29,073 nucleotides of DNA from a virus, in IMG/VR virus record IMGVR_UViG_3300027746_000077, positions 1 through 29,073 of that record. One strand, 5' to 3'. Within the stretch, counting starts at the first letter, position 1. Each line of letters begins with the position of its first letter. The translations under genes and the position numbers were made by a program. The notes under the pieces were generated by a model. That model searched no databases. It had not been told where the DNA came from and was given only the letters and a program-made list of their open reading frames with translations. Of this stretch, positions 19,641 to 26,802 are shown piece by piece.

Positions 19641-21326
19641 TTAAGAGTATTTAAGTGAACCTCGTGTTGGTGTGTTAATTGGCGCAACACCTTCTGCGCC
19701 TTTTTGTGGTACGAAAGGGTTGTTACCTACGCGCTTATCGTTATTTAATCCGTCGTTAGGAAGTACACGACCTTTTGAATCTCTTTTACGAATGTAAATT
19801 TGACGCTTCCAAAAGTGATGACAAAACGCACCACCTTTCCAAATAAATATATTGTATGTTGAACTGCCTTCTGGTGCAAACTCTCCGTTTATTCCTGCGT
19901 CACTCATGTCCTGAATATCTTCAAAACGAAATGATAAACCCGATTGTGATAGGTCAACCATTTCTTGACAAAACTCACGACTATTTTCGCTTAAGTTTTG
20001 AGAGTAAGCGTAACGCAATTTATAAAGTCCTGTATCTCCAAAAGCAGACCTTTCGTCAGCGTTTGCGTAATTGCGAACACTCATGTAGTCTTGTCTGAAA
20101 TTAGCTTCGTTTTCGGGTTCTGTTACATCTTCTTCACTAAGCAACTCCCACTCGTCTAAATCGACTAATTCAGCTTTCTCTTTTAGCGCGTTAATCCAAA
20201 GGCGACCTTGTTCGTCTGAAAAGTCATTCTCAGCAGCAACTACTTTTTTTTTTAATTCAGCAGTTTGAACCGTTGGTTGAACAACAACTACTTCGTCGAA
20301 TACGCTGTTCATTGTGATAGTTAAATCACTTCCAAGAATAGGCGCGAATGTGTTTGTGATGATTCTTTGGTATGGCTTGATAACTTGGTTGTTGAATATC
20401 TCCATACCAACCAACATTTCATCTTTGTTACTTCCGAATCCTGTTGTATCTCTAATTCCGTGAATCAACGGCGACACAACACGGTGTCCTACCATGATTT
20501 GCTTCGCTGTTTCTTCTGATAAAAATTGATATTGCTTGTCTGCGTCACTAAGTGGAAACGATTCGATTTGTGGAGCGCGTGTAGGATCTTCGTTGAACGT
20601 CATTAAGAACTTTCCTGCGTTACTTGCACCGCTCAATCTTGTTTCCCACTCACGACGTATTGCCTCGCGTTCTTCTTTCTGCGGTATTCCGTTTAAGAAG
20701 TTAATAATGAACGAAGGAAATAAACCATTCAAGATATTGTTGACGTGGTATAGTCCCATTTGATAAGACAACTCAACGTAGTTTAACGCTCCGAAGTAAT
20801 CAGGCTTTGCGTAGTACGAACTTCCTGCCATCATTCCGTGAGCGTAGATAACTTGTCGCGGTTGTTCTTCCGCTTGTGAAGGATTGAATGCAGGAATGAA
20901 CTCAGGCTTTCCTTTTTTGCTGCGTGAGTTTGCCCAATCTTTTGAGTACCAAATGCCTGTGATGTCATCTTCTTCTTTGTCGTAAGCTAAACGACAATTC
21001 TCAAAAGGTAAGTGGTTGATTTTAACAACGCGTGTGAAGTCCATTGACCAAATCACTTCGGCAACAAATGCACCTTGTAACTTTAAGTCGAACGCAATAC
21101 CTTGCAAAGCGTTGTCAAGAATAGTTCCTGTACCTTGTCCTTCAATCATATACGCAATTGAGTTTGTCAATGCGTTGTGAATAGGACTGTTATAATAAAG
21201 CGTGATTAGGTGTTGTGGAAATAAGTTGTTGTAACCGTAGTCAATCCAACCTGCACGATTGTCTTTTTCAACCGCTTCAACTGGCTGATACATTGATAGG
21301 TTTATTGCTTGAATGTTATTTTCCAT
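19641..21326 (-). CDS. Portal protein
   Basis: From the ATG at 21326 (MENNIQAINLSMYQPVEAVE) the protein has 561 residues. This start is one base after the preceding stop; an upstream GTG is in frame but would overlap. Portal-type features include 'YNNLFPQHLITLYYNSPIHN', 'LPFENCRLAYDKEEDDITGI', 'YFGALNYVELSYQMGLYHVN' and the thumb-like 'HRVVSPLIHGIRD'. The length fits a portal core plus a C-terminal extension (400-561). The portal forms the dodecameric DNA entry vertex and docks the terminase. Confidence 0.8.
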   Translation of the reverse strand: MENNIQAINLSMYQPVEAVEKDNRAGWIDYGYNNLFPQHLITLYYNSPIHNALTNSIAYMIEGQGTGTILDNALQGIAFDLKLQGAFVAEVIWSMDFTRVVKINHLPFENCRLAYDKEEDDITGIWYSKDWANSRSKKGKPEFIPAFNPSQAEEQPRQVIYAHGMMAGSSYYAKPDYFGALNYVELSYQMGLYHVNNILNGLFPSFIINFLNGIPQKEEREAIRREWETRLSGASNAGKFLMTFNEDPTRAPQIESFPLSDADKQYQFLSEETAKQIMVGHRVVSPLIHGIRDTTGFGSNKDEMLVGMEIFNNQVIKPYQRIITNTFAPILGSDLTITMNSVFDEVVVVQPTVQTAELKKKVVAAENDFSDEQGRLWINALKEKAELVDLDEWELLSEEDVTEPENEANFRQDYMSVRNYANADERSAFGDTGLYKLRYAYSQNLSENSREFCQEMVDLSQSGLSFRFEDIQDMSDAGINGEFAPEGSSTYNIFIWKGGAFCHHFWKRQIYIRKRDSKGRVLPNDGLNNDKRVGNNPFVPQKGAEGVAPINTPTRGSLKYS

Positions 21327-21327
21327 A

Positions 21328-21711
21328 TTATGCACCTGTATATATTACGTCAACGGGAATCGTTGGCGAAGAAACGTCGAAGTAAATTGTTCCGTCTTGA
21401 AGAATCATTGAACCACGTTCAACAAGTCCAACAACGGAAGCGTTTGTCGGATCTAAATTGCTGTTGCTGTTTTGTCCGTACACATCGTACTTGTATTTAC
21501 CAGCGTCAACAAGACCAACTGTTGTCAAACGTATTTTAGTAACACGTTCATTTTCGTTTATTACGGTAACGACCTGAGCAAGTTGTTCACCTGTCATTTC
21601 GTAAGTCATAACAAGTAGGTAGTGTGTAAAGGCTACATTGAAATAGGCACGTCCTTCGTCTAACGAAAGCCACGCGTCTTGATTCGCTGTATTTGTGTTT
21701 AGGTAAACCAT
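21328..21711 (-). CDS. Structural protein, probably head-associated
   Basis: The 127-residue protein begins 'MVYLNTNTANQDAWLSLDEG' and is mostly beta-structured ('VVTVINENERVTKIRLTTVG', 'YKYDVYGQNSNSNLDP'). I know this type from Bacteroidetes phages next to portal and capsid genes, where it is annotated as hypothetical or structural. It is separated from the upstream gene by a strong hairpin. A head-decoration or joining role is possible. Confidence 0.55.
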   Translation of the reverse strand: MVYLNTNTANQDAWLSLDEGRAYFNVAFTHYLLVMTYEMTGEQLAQVVTVINENERVTKIRLTTVGLVDAGKYKYDVYGQNSNSNLDPTNASVVGLVERGSMILQDGTIYFDVSSPTIPVDVIYTGA

Positions 21712-21740
21712 TCTAACTGTTCCTTTACGTTAAAATTACA

Positions 21741-21780
21741 ACACGTAGGGACGTTTTGTCCCTATGTGTGTAAAAGTTTT
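21741..21780 (+). terminator. Strong hairpin, best oriented as a rightward terminator
   Basis: ACACGTAGGGAC-GTTTT-GTCCCTATGTGT forms a 12-bp stem. On the rightward RNA the single non-Watson-Crick position is a G-U pair, followed by TAAAAGTTTTTTTA. On the leftward RNA the same position is a C-A mismatch and the downstream tract is only TGTAATTTT. It may act in both directions between late genes. Confidence 0.5.
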
Positions 21781-21781
21781 T

Positions 21782-22300
21782 TTAGTCTGTTATAATTACA
21801 GAAGGAGCGTCAGCTAATTTATAAGCACGCTTTGGAGTTTCGTGTGTGAAAGCCAAAGTGTATCCGTTAGCGTCACCAAGTGCCGTTCCTGTTGCTGCTG
21901 TTCCTGTTGAAAGGTCAGCACCATTTTCAATACCTATCGCCCACCAATTGTTGTTGGTATCTTGAACAAATACAATAACACGAACAGTAGCTACATTTTG
22001 CAATTCAAGACGCTTTGGAGCGCTTAATTTTTGCATCATAATGTTTACCGTCTGCGTGTAAAAAATAGTACCTGCATCGCGATTAAAATTGATTGTTTCT
22101 TCGAAAGAACCTGTTTGAGTAGGTAGTTCGTAAGTGTAAACTTCATTTTCATTATTTACAACAATTGAAGTTATAACTTCAGTTCCTACTTCATATACGA
22201 TTGAATCGATATTTGTTTTATCTAACAAAACGATTTGCTTAATTCCACCGATGCCGTCTTTGCAATCGAGTGTAAATCCTGTGCTTAATTCACATGCCAT
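21782..22300 (-). CDS. Structural protein, candidate tail tube
   Basis: The protein has 172 residues. 'LSTGFTLDCKDGIGGIKQIV', 'YELPTQTGSFEETINFNRDA' and 'GTIFYTQTVNIMMQKLSAPK' form a conserved pattern from Bacteroidetes phages, with alternating strands as in tail-tube-fold proteins. It follows the major capsid gene and is bracketed by hairpins, consistent with a gene expressed at high level. Tail tube is a guess; a head protein is also possible. Confidence 0.55.
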   Translation of the reverse strand: MACELSTGFTLDCKDGIGGIKQIVLLDKTNIDSIVYEVGTEVITSIVVNNENEVYTYELPTQTGSFEETINFNRDAGTIFYTQTVNIMMQKLSAPKRLELQNVATVRVIVFVQDTNNNWWAIGIENGADLSTGTAATGTALGDANGYTLAFTHETPKRAYKLADAPSVIITD

Positions 22301-22320
22301 ATTTGTATGTTTTTATTAGC

Positions 22321-22354
22321 ACAAAAGAGGGGTGGTTTTTATGCCACCACCTCT
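22321..22354 (-). terminator. Terminator after the major capsid gene
   Basis: Leftward, AGAGGTGGTGG-CATAAAAA-CCACCCCTCT folds into a G/C-rich stem with one bulge, followed by TTTTGTG. It lies just downstream of the capsid stop codon (22381). It probably gives partial termination, which would raise capsid mRNA relative to downstream genes. Confidence 0.65.
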
Positions 22355-22380
22355 ATTATGCAAGGGTTAGAATGGTCTGA

Positions 22381-23289
22381 TTATGCGTTGTAGTAAGCGA
22401 TTTCGTTTCCGATACCGAACTGAACACCAGCGAAGAAAGAAGCAGCAAAACGTACGTTGTCAGAAAGGTCATACTGATACATATCCAAAAGAGCAACGTT
22501 ATTCCATTGATCCATCAAGTTAGTACCAAACCAAAGGTTTGACTTTTGTGCAAATACCATAGTATCATCTGACATACCTGGACACTCGATAATATCATAC
22601 TGTCCGTTCCAAGTCATCTTAACTGCTTCTCCTTGATACAAGTAGTAACCTGTTCCAAGAGCAAGAATAGCGTTACGATAAGCCTCAGCAACGTTAGAAG
22701 AAATCATGATAATTGGCTTCTCAGTAGCACGACGAACGCGAACTGGTAAAGCAGCAACTAACAATTTAATTTTAGCAATTACGTTAGCCTCTGTGATAGC
22801 AACAGGCGTTGCAACAGCATTAACACCACTTCCACCTGCAGAGAATAATGTTTCAAATCCATCATACTCACCAGTTGTAGCGTTAACTCCTTGCCACATT
22901 ACACGCTCGTTGTTAGCTGCAATACCAGCCATCATATTAGCTATGATTGCATCAGCTAAAGAAGCGTGCAATTGTCCATCTTGTTCTGACTTAGCTTCCC
23001 AATCTTTCAAGAAATCATTCTTACAAAGTTGACGTTGAACTTGGAATTTTTCCAAAGTCAAAATACGCTCACTTAATGCAACTGTTCCAAGTGGAGTAAA
23101 GTCACAAGTAGGTGCTTCGAAAGTAATGTTGTCAACTAATTTACGAACAACTTGTTTGTACTCAATGTTCTCTTTGAATGTAACTGCAGCCAAAGACTCG
23201 TTACTTAAAAACGCAGCACGGATATATCCTGCAGCTGCTGTACCAGCAAATGTTGAGCTGATAGGGTTTGGTGATAATGTAGTAGCCAT
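22381..23289 (-). CDS. Major capsid protein (HK97 fold)
   Basis: The protein has 302 residues. 'EYKQVVRKLVDNITFEAPTC', then 'LTLEKFQVQRQLCKNDFLKD', a central 'KPIIMISSNVAEAYRNAI' and the C-terminal 'YQYDLSDNVRFAASFFAGVQ' fit the HK97-fold major capsid proteins of Bacteroidetes phages. The low positive charge and Ala-rich composition are typical. It follows the scaffold-like gene and the protease two genes upstream. The leader is purely A/T. A strong terminator follows. Confidence 0.85.
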   Translation of the reverse strand: MATTLSPNPISSTFAGTAAAGYIRAAFLSNESLAAVTFKENIEYKQVVRKLVDNITFEAPTCDFTPLGTVALSERILTLEKFQVQRQLCKNDFLKDWEAKSEQDGQLHASLADAIIANMMAGIAANNERVMWQGVNATTGEYDGFETLFSAGGSGVNAVATPVAITEANVIAKIKLLVAALPVRVRRATEKPIIMISSNVAEAYRNAILALGTGYYLYQGEAVKMTWNGQYDIIECPGMSDDTMVFAQKSNLWFGTNLMDQWNNVALLDMYQYDLSDNVRFAASFFAGVQFGIGNEIAYYNA

Positions 23290-23308
23290 TTTTTATTATT
23301 TATTTTTT

Positions 23309-23878
23309 TTATTTATTTAGATGAAATACAAAACGCTCCTCAGCATTCATCTTATGATAAGACTTTGTAGGTACGTTGTTTTTTGCTTGCTTTACTTCTT
23401 TGATTGAAGTAGCGGCAGGCTGCGCGCTTAATTTTGTTACTTCAGAAGAAAGATTCTCGTTCGCTTTTTTAGCGTCAGCAAGTTCGCTTTCTAACTTAGC
23501 AACCAACGACAAAAGTCCTTCAACCTCTGCGCTTAGTGATTCAGTAGCTTGTTCTTCAGCTACAACCTCAACAGGTGCAACTTCCGCTTCTGGTGCTTCT
23601 TCAGCAGCATCAGCAATTTCTTCAACAAGACCTCCTGTAACAGTTACAACAAGACCTTCTGCTGTTGTGTATTCACCGTCCATTAACGCGACCTCGTTGC
23701 CGTCCATGTCTTTAGCGAATGCACGAACACCAACTGCCCAAGCGTCGCTGTCTGAGTAGATACTCGTTCCGTCTGCAAGAATCGCCTCAACCATTTGTTT
23801 AACCTCAACTACTTCTTCAGCAGATAGGCTAACATTGTGTTTTGCGAATAGTGCATTTACTTTTTCTCGTAAATTCAT
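23309..23878 (-). CDS. Scaffold-like protein preceding the capsid gene
   Basis: The ATG at 23878 (MNLREKVNALFAKHNVSLSA, 189 residues) is preferred over an upstream start at 23950, which adds an unrelated hydrophobic piece. The middle is Ala/Glu/Val-rich and low in complexity (about 95-125). Residues 117-150 form a coiled coil ('LLSLVAKLESELADAKKANE'). The C-terminus is basic. This acidic-helical then basic layout directly before the major capsid gene is typical of scaffold or delta-domain proteins, which are removed by the protease during head maturation. Confidence 0.7.
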   Translation of the reverse strand: MNLREKVNALFAKHNVSLSAEEVVEVKQMVEAILADGTSIYSDSDAWAVGVRAFAKDMDGNEVALMDGEYTTAEGLVVTVTGGLVEEIADAAEEAPEAEVAPVEVVAEEQATESLSAEVEGLLSLVAKLESELADAKKANENLSSEVTKLSAQPAATSIKEVKQAKNNVPTKSYHKMNAEERFVFHLNK

Positions 23879-23975
23879 ATAAGTATTTATTAAATGTTTA
23901 GTAGCTAAATAGAAAAACTCGTATATTTGTTTCACAATTCGGCTTTTCATAGGTTGATTTTGATTTTTAGGTTTG

Positions 23976-24006
23976 ACGAGGGGAGTAGTTACCCCTCGTT
24001 TTTTTT
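23976..24006 (+). terminator. Perfect hairpin with T8 run, rightward orientation
   Basis: ACGAGGGG-AGTAGTTA-CCCCTCGT is a perfect 8-bp stem followed by an eight-T run, a textbook terminator on the rightward strand. No rightward gene leads to it. On the leftward RNA the run is an A tract before the stem. It may stop antisense transcription or work in both directions by A-U stem extension. Confidence 0.55.
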
Positions 24007-24181
24007 AACCTAAATTGTCAAGTATTGTGTTTAGCGTCTTCATTTCGTCCTCTGTCAATCCATAAGACTTGAACCCCATTTTACCGCTCTCGTTTGTTAT
24101 CTTGGTGAGTGCGTTGAGAAACAGGGTAGCATCGTCGTTGAATAGTTCGACCTTTAAGAACCCCCCTGCTTCGATGTTCAT
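24005..24181 (-). CDS. Small hypothetical late protein (58 aa)
   Basis: It starts MNIEAGGFLKVELFNDDATL and continues 'FLNALTKITNESGKMGFKSY', ending 'DEMKTLNTILDNLG'. Its ATG is immediately after the protease stop. The frame is coding-like, with helical ends. No family is recognised. It may be a head-assembly cofactor. Confidence 0.55.
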   Translation of the reverse strand: MNIEAGGFLKVELFNDDATLFLNALTKITNESGKMGFKSYGLTEDEMKTLNTILDNLG

Positions 24182-24769
24182 TTAGTCCTCTTTCAAAAGG
24201 TCGTTTAATTCTTCAAGGATGGCTGCAAATTCTTCGTGTTCGCTTAAATACATTTCTTTCTCAACGGTAAAGTTTCCTTCGATTGAGAAACCCAACACTT
24301 CTTTGTTTTGAATCTGTTGTTTCACTTCGTCGTTCTCCACCTTCATGCAACCAAACCACGTTCCTTCTGGAAGGTCAAACCCGAAGTTTTTCGACTTGTC
24401 GTTCTCGCCTTCGATTATCCATGTTTCAACCAACGACACCCCTTCAACAACTTTTGCGTGTTCAACCGTTGCGTTGTTTGTCATGTTTTGTTTTAGATAG
24501 TTGTAAGCAATAGCGCGAATAGTGTCCTTCGAATACTTAACGTAGTATTCTTCTTCGGTCTTGTCGTCACGTCGGTAAATTAGTTGGTCGGGAATCAATA
24601 ACGCTCCGTAAAGAAGTCCTCTGAAATCTTCTTTGAACTTTACCGTGTGTTGTTCGCTTAACGCTACGAAATCAACTCCAATAGCAGGTTGTTCTACTAC
24701 GGAAATGGCGAACACTCCGAGCAAACCCTCGTCGTCCACTCCGTATTCAATTACTTTAATTTTTTTCAT
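24182..24769 (-). CDS. XkdF-like prohead protease
   Basis: The protein has 195 residues. The pattern of phage XkdF serine proteases is visible: H104 in 'ATVEHAKVVEGVSLVETW', 'FDLPEGTWFGCMKVEND' (131-147) and S162 in 'GFSIEGNF'. These give the expected His and Ser of the catalytic centre. The enzyme would cleave the scaffold and capsid precursors. It lies upstream of scaffold and capsid genes, as in other phages. The C-terminus ends in acidic residues. Confidence 0.8.
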   Translation of the reverse strand: MKKIKVIEYGVDDEGLLGVFAISVVEQPAIGVDFVALSEQHTVKFKEDFRGLLYGALLIPDQLIYRRDDKTEEEYYVKYSKDTIRAIAYNYLKQNMTNNATVEHAKVVEGVSLVETWIIEGENDKSKNFGFDLPEGTWFGCMKVENDEVKQQIQNKEVLGFSIEGNFTVEKEMYLSEHEEFAAILEELNDLLKED

Positions 24770-24772
24770 TTT

Positions 24773-26599
24773 TTATCCTCCAAGTTTAGATTGATTTTGA
24801 ATTAATTGTTGTGCTTCTAAATTGCTGCTCACTTGCGTTCCAACGACGTATGCCTGAAGCGGTGGTTGTTGTTGGTTGGGTTGGTTGCCGACAAAGGCAA
24901 AGTTCGCAGGTGAAGGAGCGTTTGTTCCGTTATCTCCGCCACTGCCTGCGCTCATATTTGTTCCAGAAGGTGGTGTTGCTGCTCCGTATTCCGTCTTTGC
25001 AATCTTTATAACGTTAGCTAATCCCATTGCACCAACGATTGACGCTTGAATAATACGAGCCGTTGTTGAAGGCATTGTCTTGTCGTTTAACGCTCTATTT
25101 ATACCGCCATAAGTATCGATTACAGCGGACGCGTAGTTCAATGCTTTTTGAATCTGAAATTGTTTCTTAGACTGTTGTTGCCCTTTCTTTGTAAACGCTT
25201 CGTTTAATGCTGTTAAAGCGTCTAATCCAGAACTTGCAATGTCTAATCTTTGCAACATTTGAAGCCTTTGTTTTTCGGCTAATTCTTTTGCATTTGCTTC
25301 TTGCGCTTTTTTAAGTTTTTCTTCTTGGGAAAGAATTGTATTTACAACAATTTCATTAAATTCAATTTTCTTAAGACCTAAAGACTGAACTTCTTGAAAT
25401 TGTGTTTTTGCTCTTTTTGTATCTTGTTTATCTTTTTCTAATCTTTTTAAGTCCTCAACAGTTGTTTCGGTAGCAATTGCAAGTTTAGCATTGCGAATAA
25501 TTTGTTCTTCTTCTAAAAGTTTGTTTAATTCTGCTTGAAGTTGTTTTTTTCTATTTTCTTGAAGAATTTCAAATTTTGTTTGTTTATCTCGTTGAGAAAA
25601 ATTTTGTCTTGCGTCAGTTAGTATTTTTATGTCAGTTACACGTTGAGCATCTAATGAGGCTTTAATCTCTGTTTGCTTTTGAGAAATAACCGCAAGTTGT
25701 TGCGCTCTTAAATTTTCAAATTCAGCAATTGCTTTTTCTCTTTCTTGTTGTTCTTTATATCCTGCAATAGTTAACTCTCTGGCTTTTTCAATTCCTTTTA
25801 ATCTATCCGCTTCGCCTTTGTTAGTTATTCCGCTTAACAAGTTACGCATCTCAATTAACTTGTTCTCTTTTTCACGAATTATATTAATGTCGCCAGTTGT
25901 TCTTGCGATTGCAAGTTCGTTCTCTGCAACTGTTATATTATTTCGTGCTTTCTCCTTTTCAAGTTCAAGCGTCTTAAAACTTTCTCCGTATAACGTTTTT
26001 TCTTTGTTAATACGAGCGTCTAAAATTTGATTTTGTTTGTCTAAAACAACATTTCCTTCTTCAAGTTTTTTAACCTTTTCTGCCGTTCCATTTATTAAAT
26101 CACCAATTTCTTTGTAGTAAACAATCATGGCAGCTAATGCTCCTGCTGCTAAAAAGAAAGGATTAGCAAGTACAGCCTTTCCAAGATTTGCAAGTCCTTT
26201 TGTAAGACCACCAACTTCTTCTCTTAATGTCTTAAAATCAATACGACCAACTGCCGCACCCATTCCACTCAACGCTTGTCCTGCGCCTTTTAAGTCAAGC
26301 GACATAAGACGTGAACCAAACAAACCAACATTGTTAGAAAGACCTTCGAAAGCGTTACCTGCGTTAGCACTAATCTCAGCACCTAAGTCGGAAATGTTGT
26401 CCTTTAATTCGGCTGCTCTTTTTGAAGCTACTTTGAACGCTTCGCTGGTTTGATCCATCGTGAGCAACTGATTATTCAGCGCACGAAGTTCTGCCTTTGC
26501 ACTTGTAAATCCTTTCGCTGTATTTTCTGCCGCTTCACTCGTCTTATTAAGGACGGTGACCGCGTTGGTGGTTACAACTAAATCTATTGTGTTTGCCAT
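24773..26599 (-). CDS. Tape measure protein
   Basis: The 608-residue protein begins with helices rich in Ala, Thr and Lys ('KTSEAAENTAKGFTSAKAEL'). A hydrophobic segment lies at about 140-165 ('ANPFFLAAGALAAMIVYYKE'). Long charged coiled coils follow (190-460), then a Gly/Ser/Gln-rich end. These are hallmarks of tail tape measure proteins, which set tail length and help DNA ejection. At about 1.5 angstroms per residue the length would imply a tail near 90 nm. It stands directly before the protease gene, an unusual order. It ends 3 bases before that gene. Confidence 0.75.
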   Translation of the reverse strand: MANTIDLVVTTNAVTVLNKTSEAAENTAKGFTSAKAELRALNNQLLTMDQTSEAFKVASKRAAELKDNISDLGAEISANAGNAFEGLSNNVGLFGSRLMSLDLKGAGQALSGMGAAVGRIDFKTLREEVGGLTKGLANLGKAVLANPFFLAAGALAAMIVYYKEIGDLINGTAEKVKKLEEGNVVLDKQNQILDARINKEKTLYGESFKTLELEKEKARNNITVAENELAIARTTGDINIIREKENKLIEMRNLLSGITNKGEADRLKGIEKARELTIAGYKEQQEREKAIAEFENLRAQQLAVISQKQTEIKASLDAQRVTDIKILTDARQNFSQRDKQTKFEILQENRKKQLQAELNKLLEEEQIIRNAKLAIATETTVEDLKRLEKDKQDTKRAKTQFQEVQSLGLKKIEFNEIVVNTILSQEEKLKKAQEANAKELAEKQRLQMLQRLDIASSGLDALTALNEAFTKKGQQQSKKQFQIQKALNYASAVIDTYGGINRALNDKTMPSTTARIIQASIVGAMGLANVIKIAKTEYGAATPPSGTNMSAGSGGDNGTNAPSPANFAFVGNQPNQQQPPLQAYVVGTQVSSNLEAQQLIQNQSKLGG

Positions 26600-26802
26600 T
26601 ATGAGAGTAGTTTATATAAAATAAATATCCAAATGGCTACGTTTACGGAAATGCGTGTCACTTTCCAAGCGTAGTGCTTCCACATTTCCAACTTACGTTT
26701 GCCGTTAGCAATACGTCCGAACTCGCTTTGACTTTTTATGTTCAACTTAATGAACTCTAAACAAGCGACCATAGCACCTGATTTATTTTCCATGTTTATC
26801 AT
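26599..26802 (-). CDS. Small membrane protein before the tape measure gene
   Basis: The 67-residue protein has a basic first half and one hydrophobic segment at the C-terminus ('NVAIWIFILYKLLS'). Its start overlaps the stop of the large tail protein (ATGA); a second ATG lies 9 bases on. It overlaps the tape measure start by one base. Its place is that of small chaperone/membrane proteins in tail operons; function unknown. Confidence 0.55.
   Translation of the reverse strand: MINMENKSGAMVACLEFIKLNIKSQSEFGRIANGKRKLEMWKHYAWKVTRISVNVAIWIFILYKLLS

Noticed and set aside
22706-23759. Long frames on the plus strand opposite the capsid and scaffold genes
   Set aside because: They are mirror frames of strongly coding leftward genes, with Ser/Ala/Thr-rich composition and no start context.
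23915-23935. A rightward TATATTTG -7-like element upstream of the scaffold gene
   Set aside because: It has no TTG at the right distance and faces against all genes in the region.
23879-23950. An N-terminal extension of the scaffold-like protein from 23950
   Set aside because: The extra 24 residues are aromatic and basic, unlike a scaffold start. The ATG at 23878 begins the MNLREKVNALF helix and leaves room for a leader.
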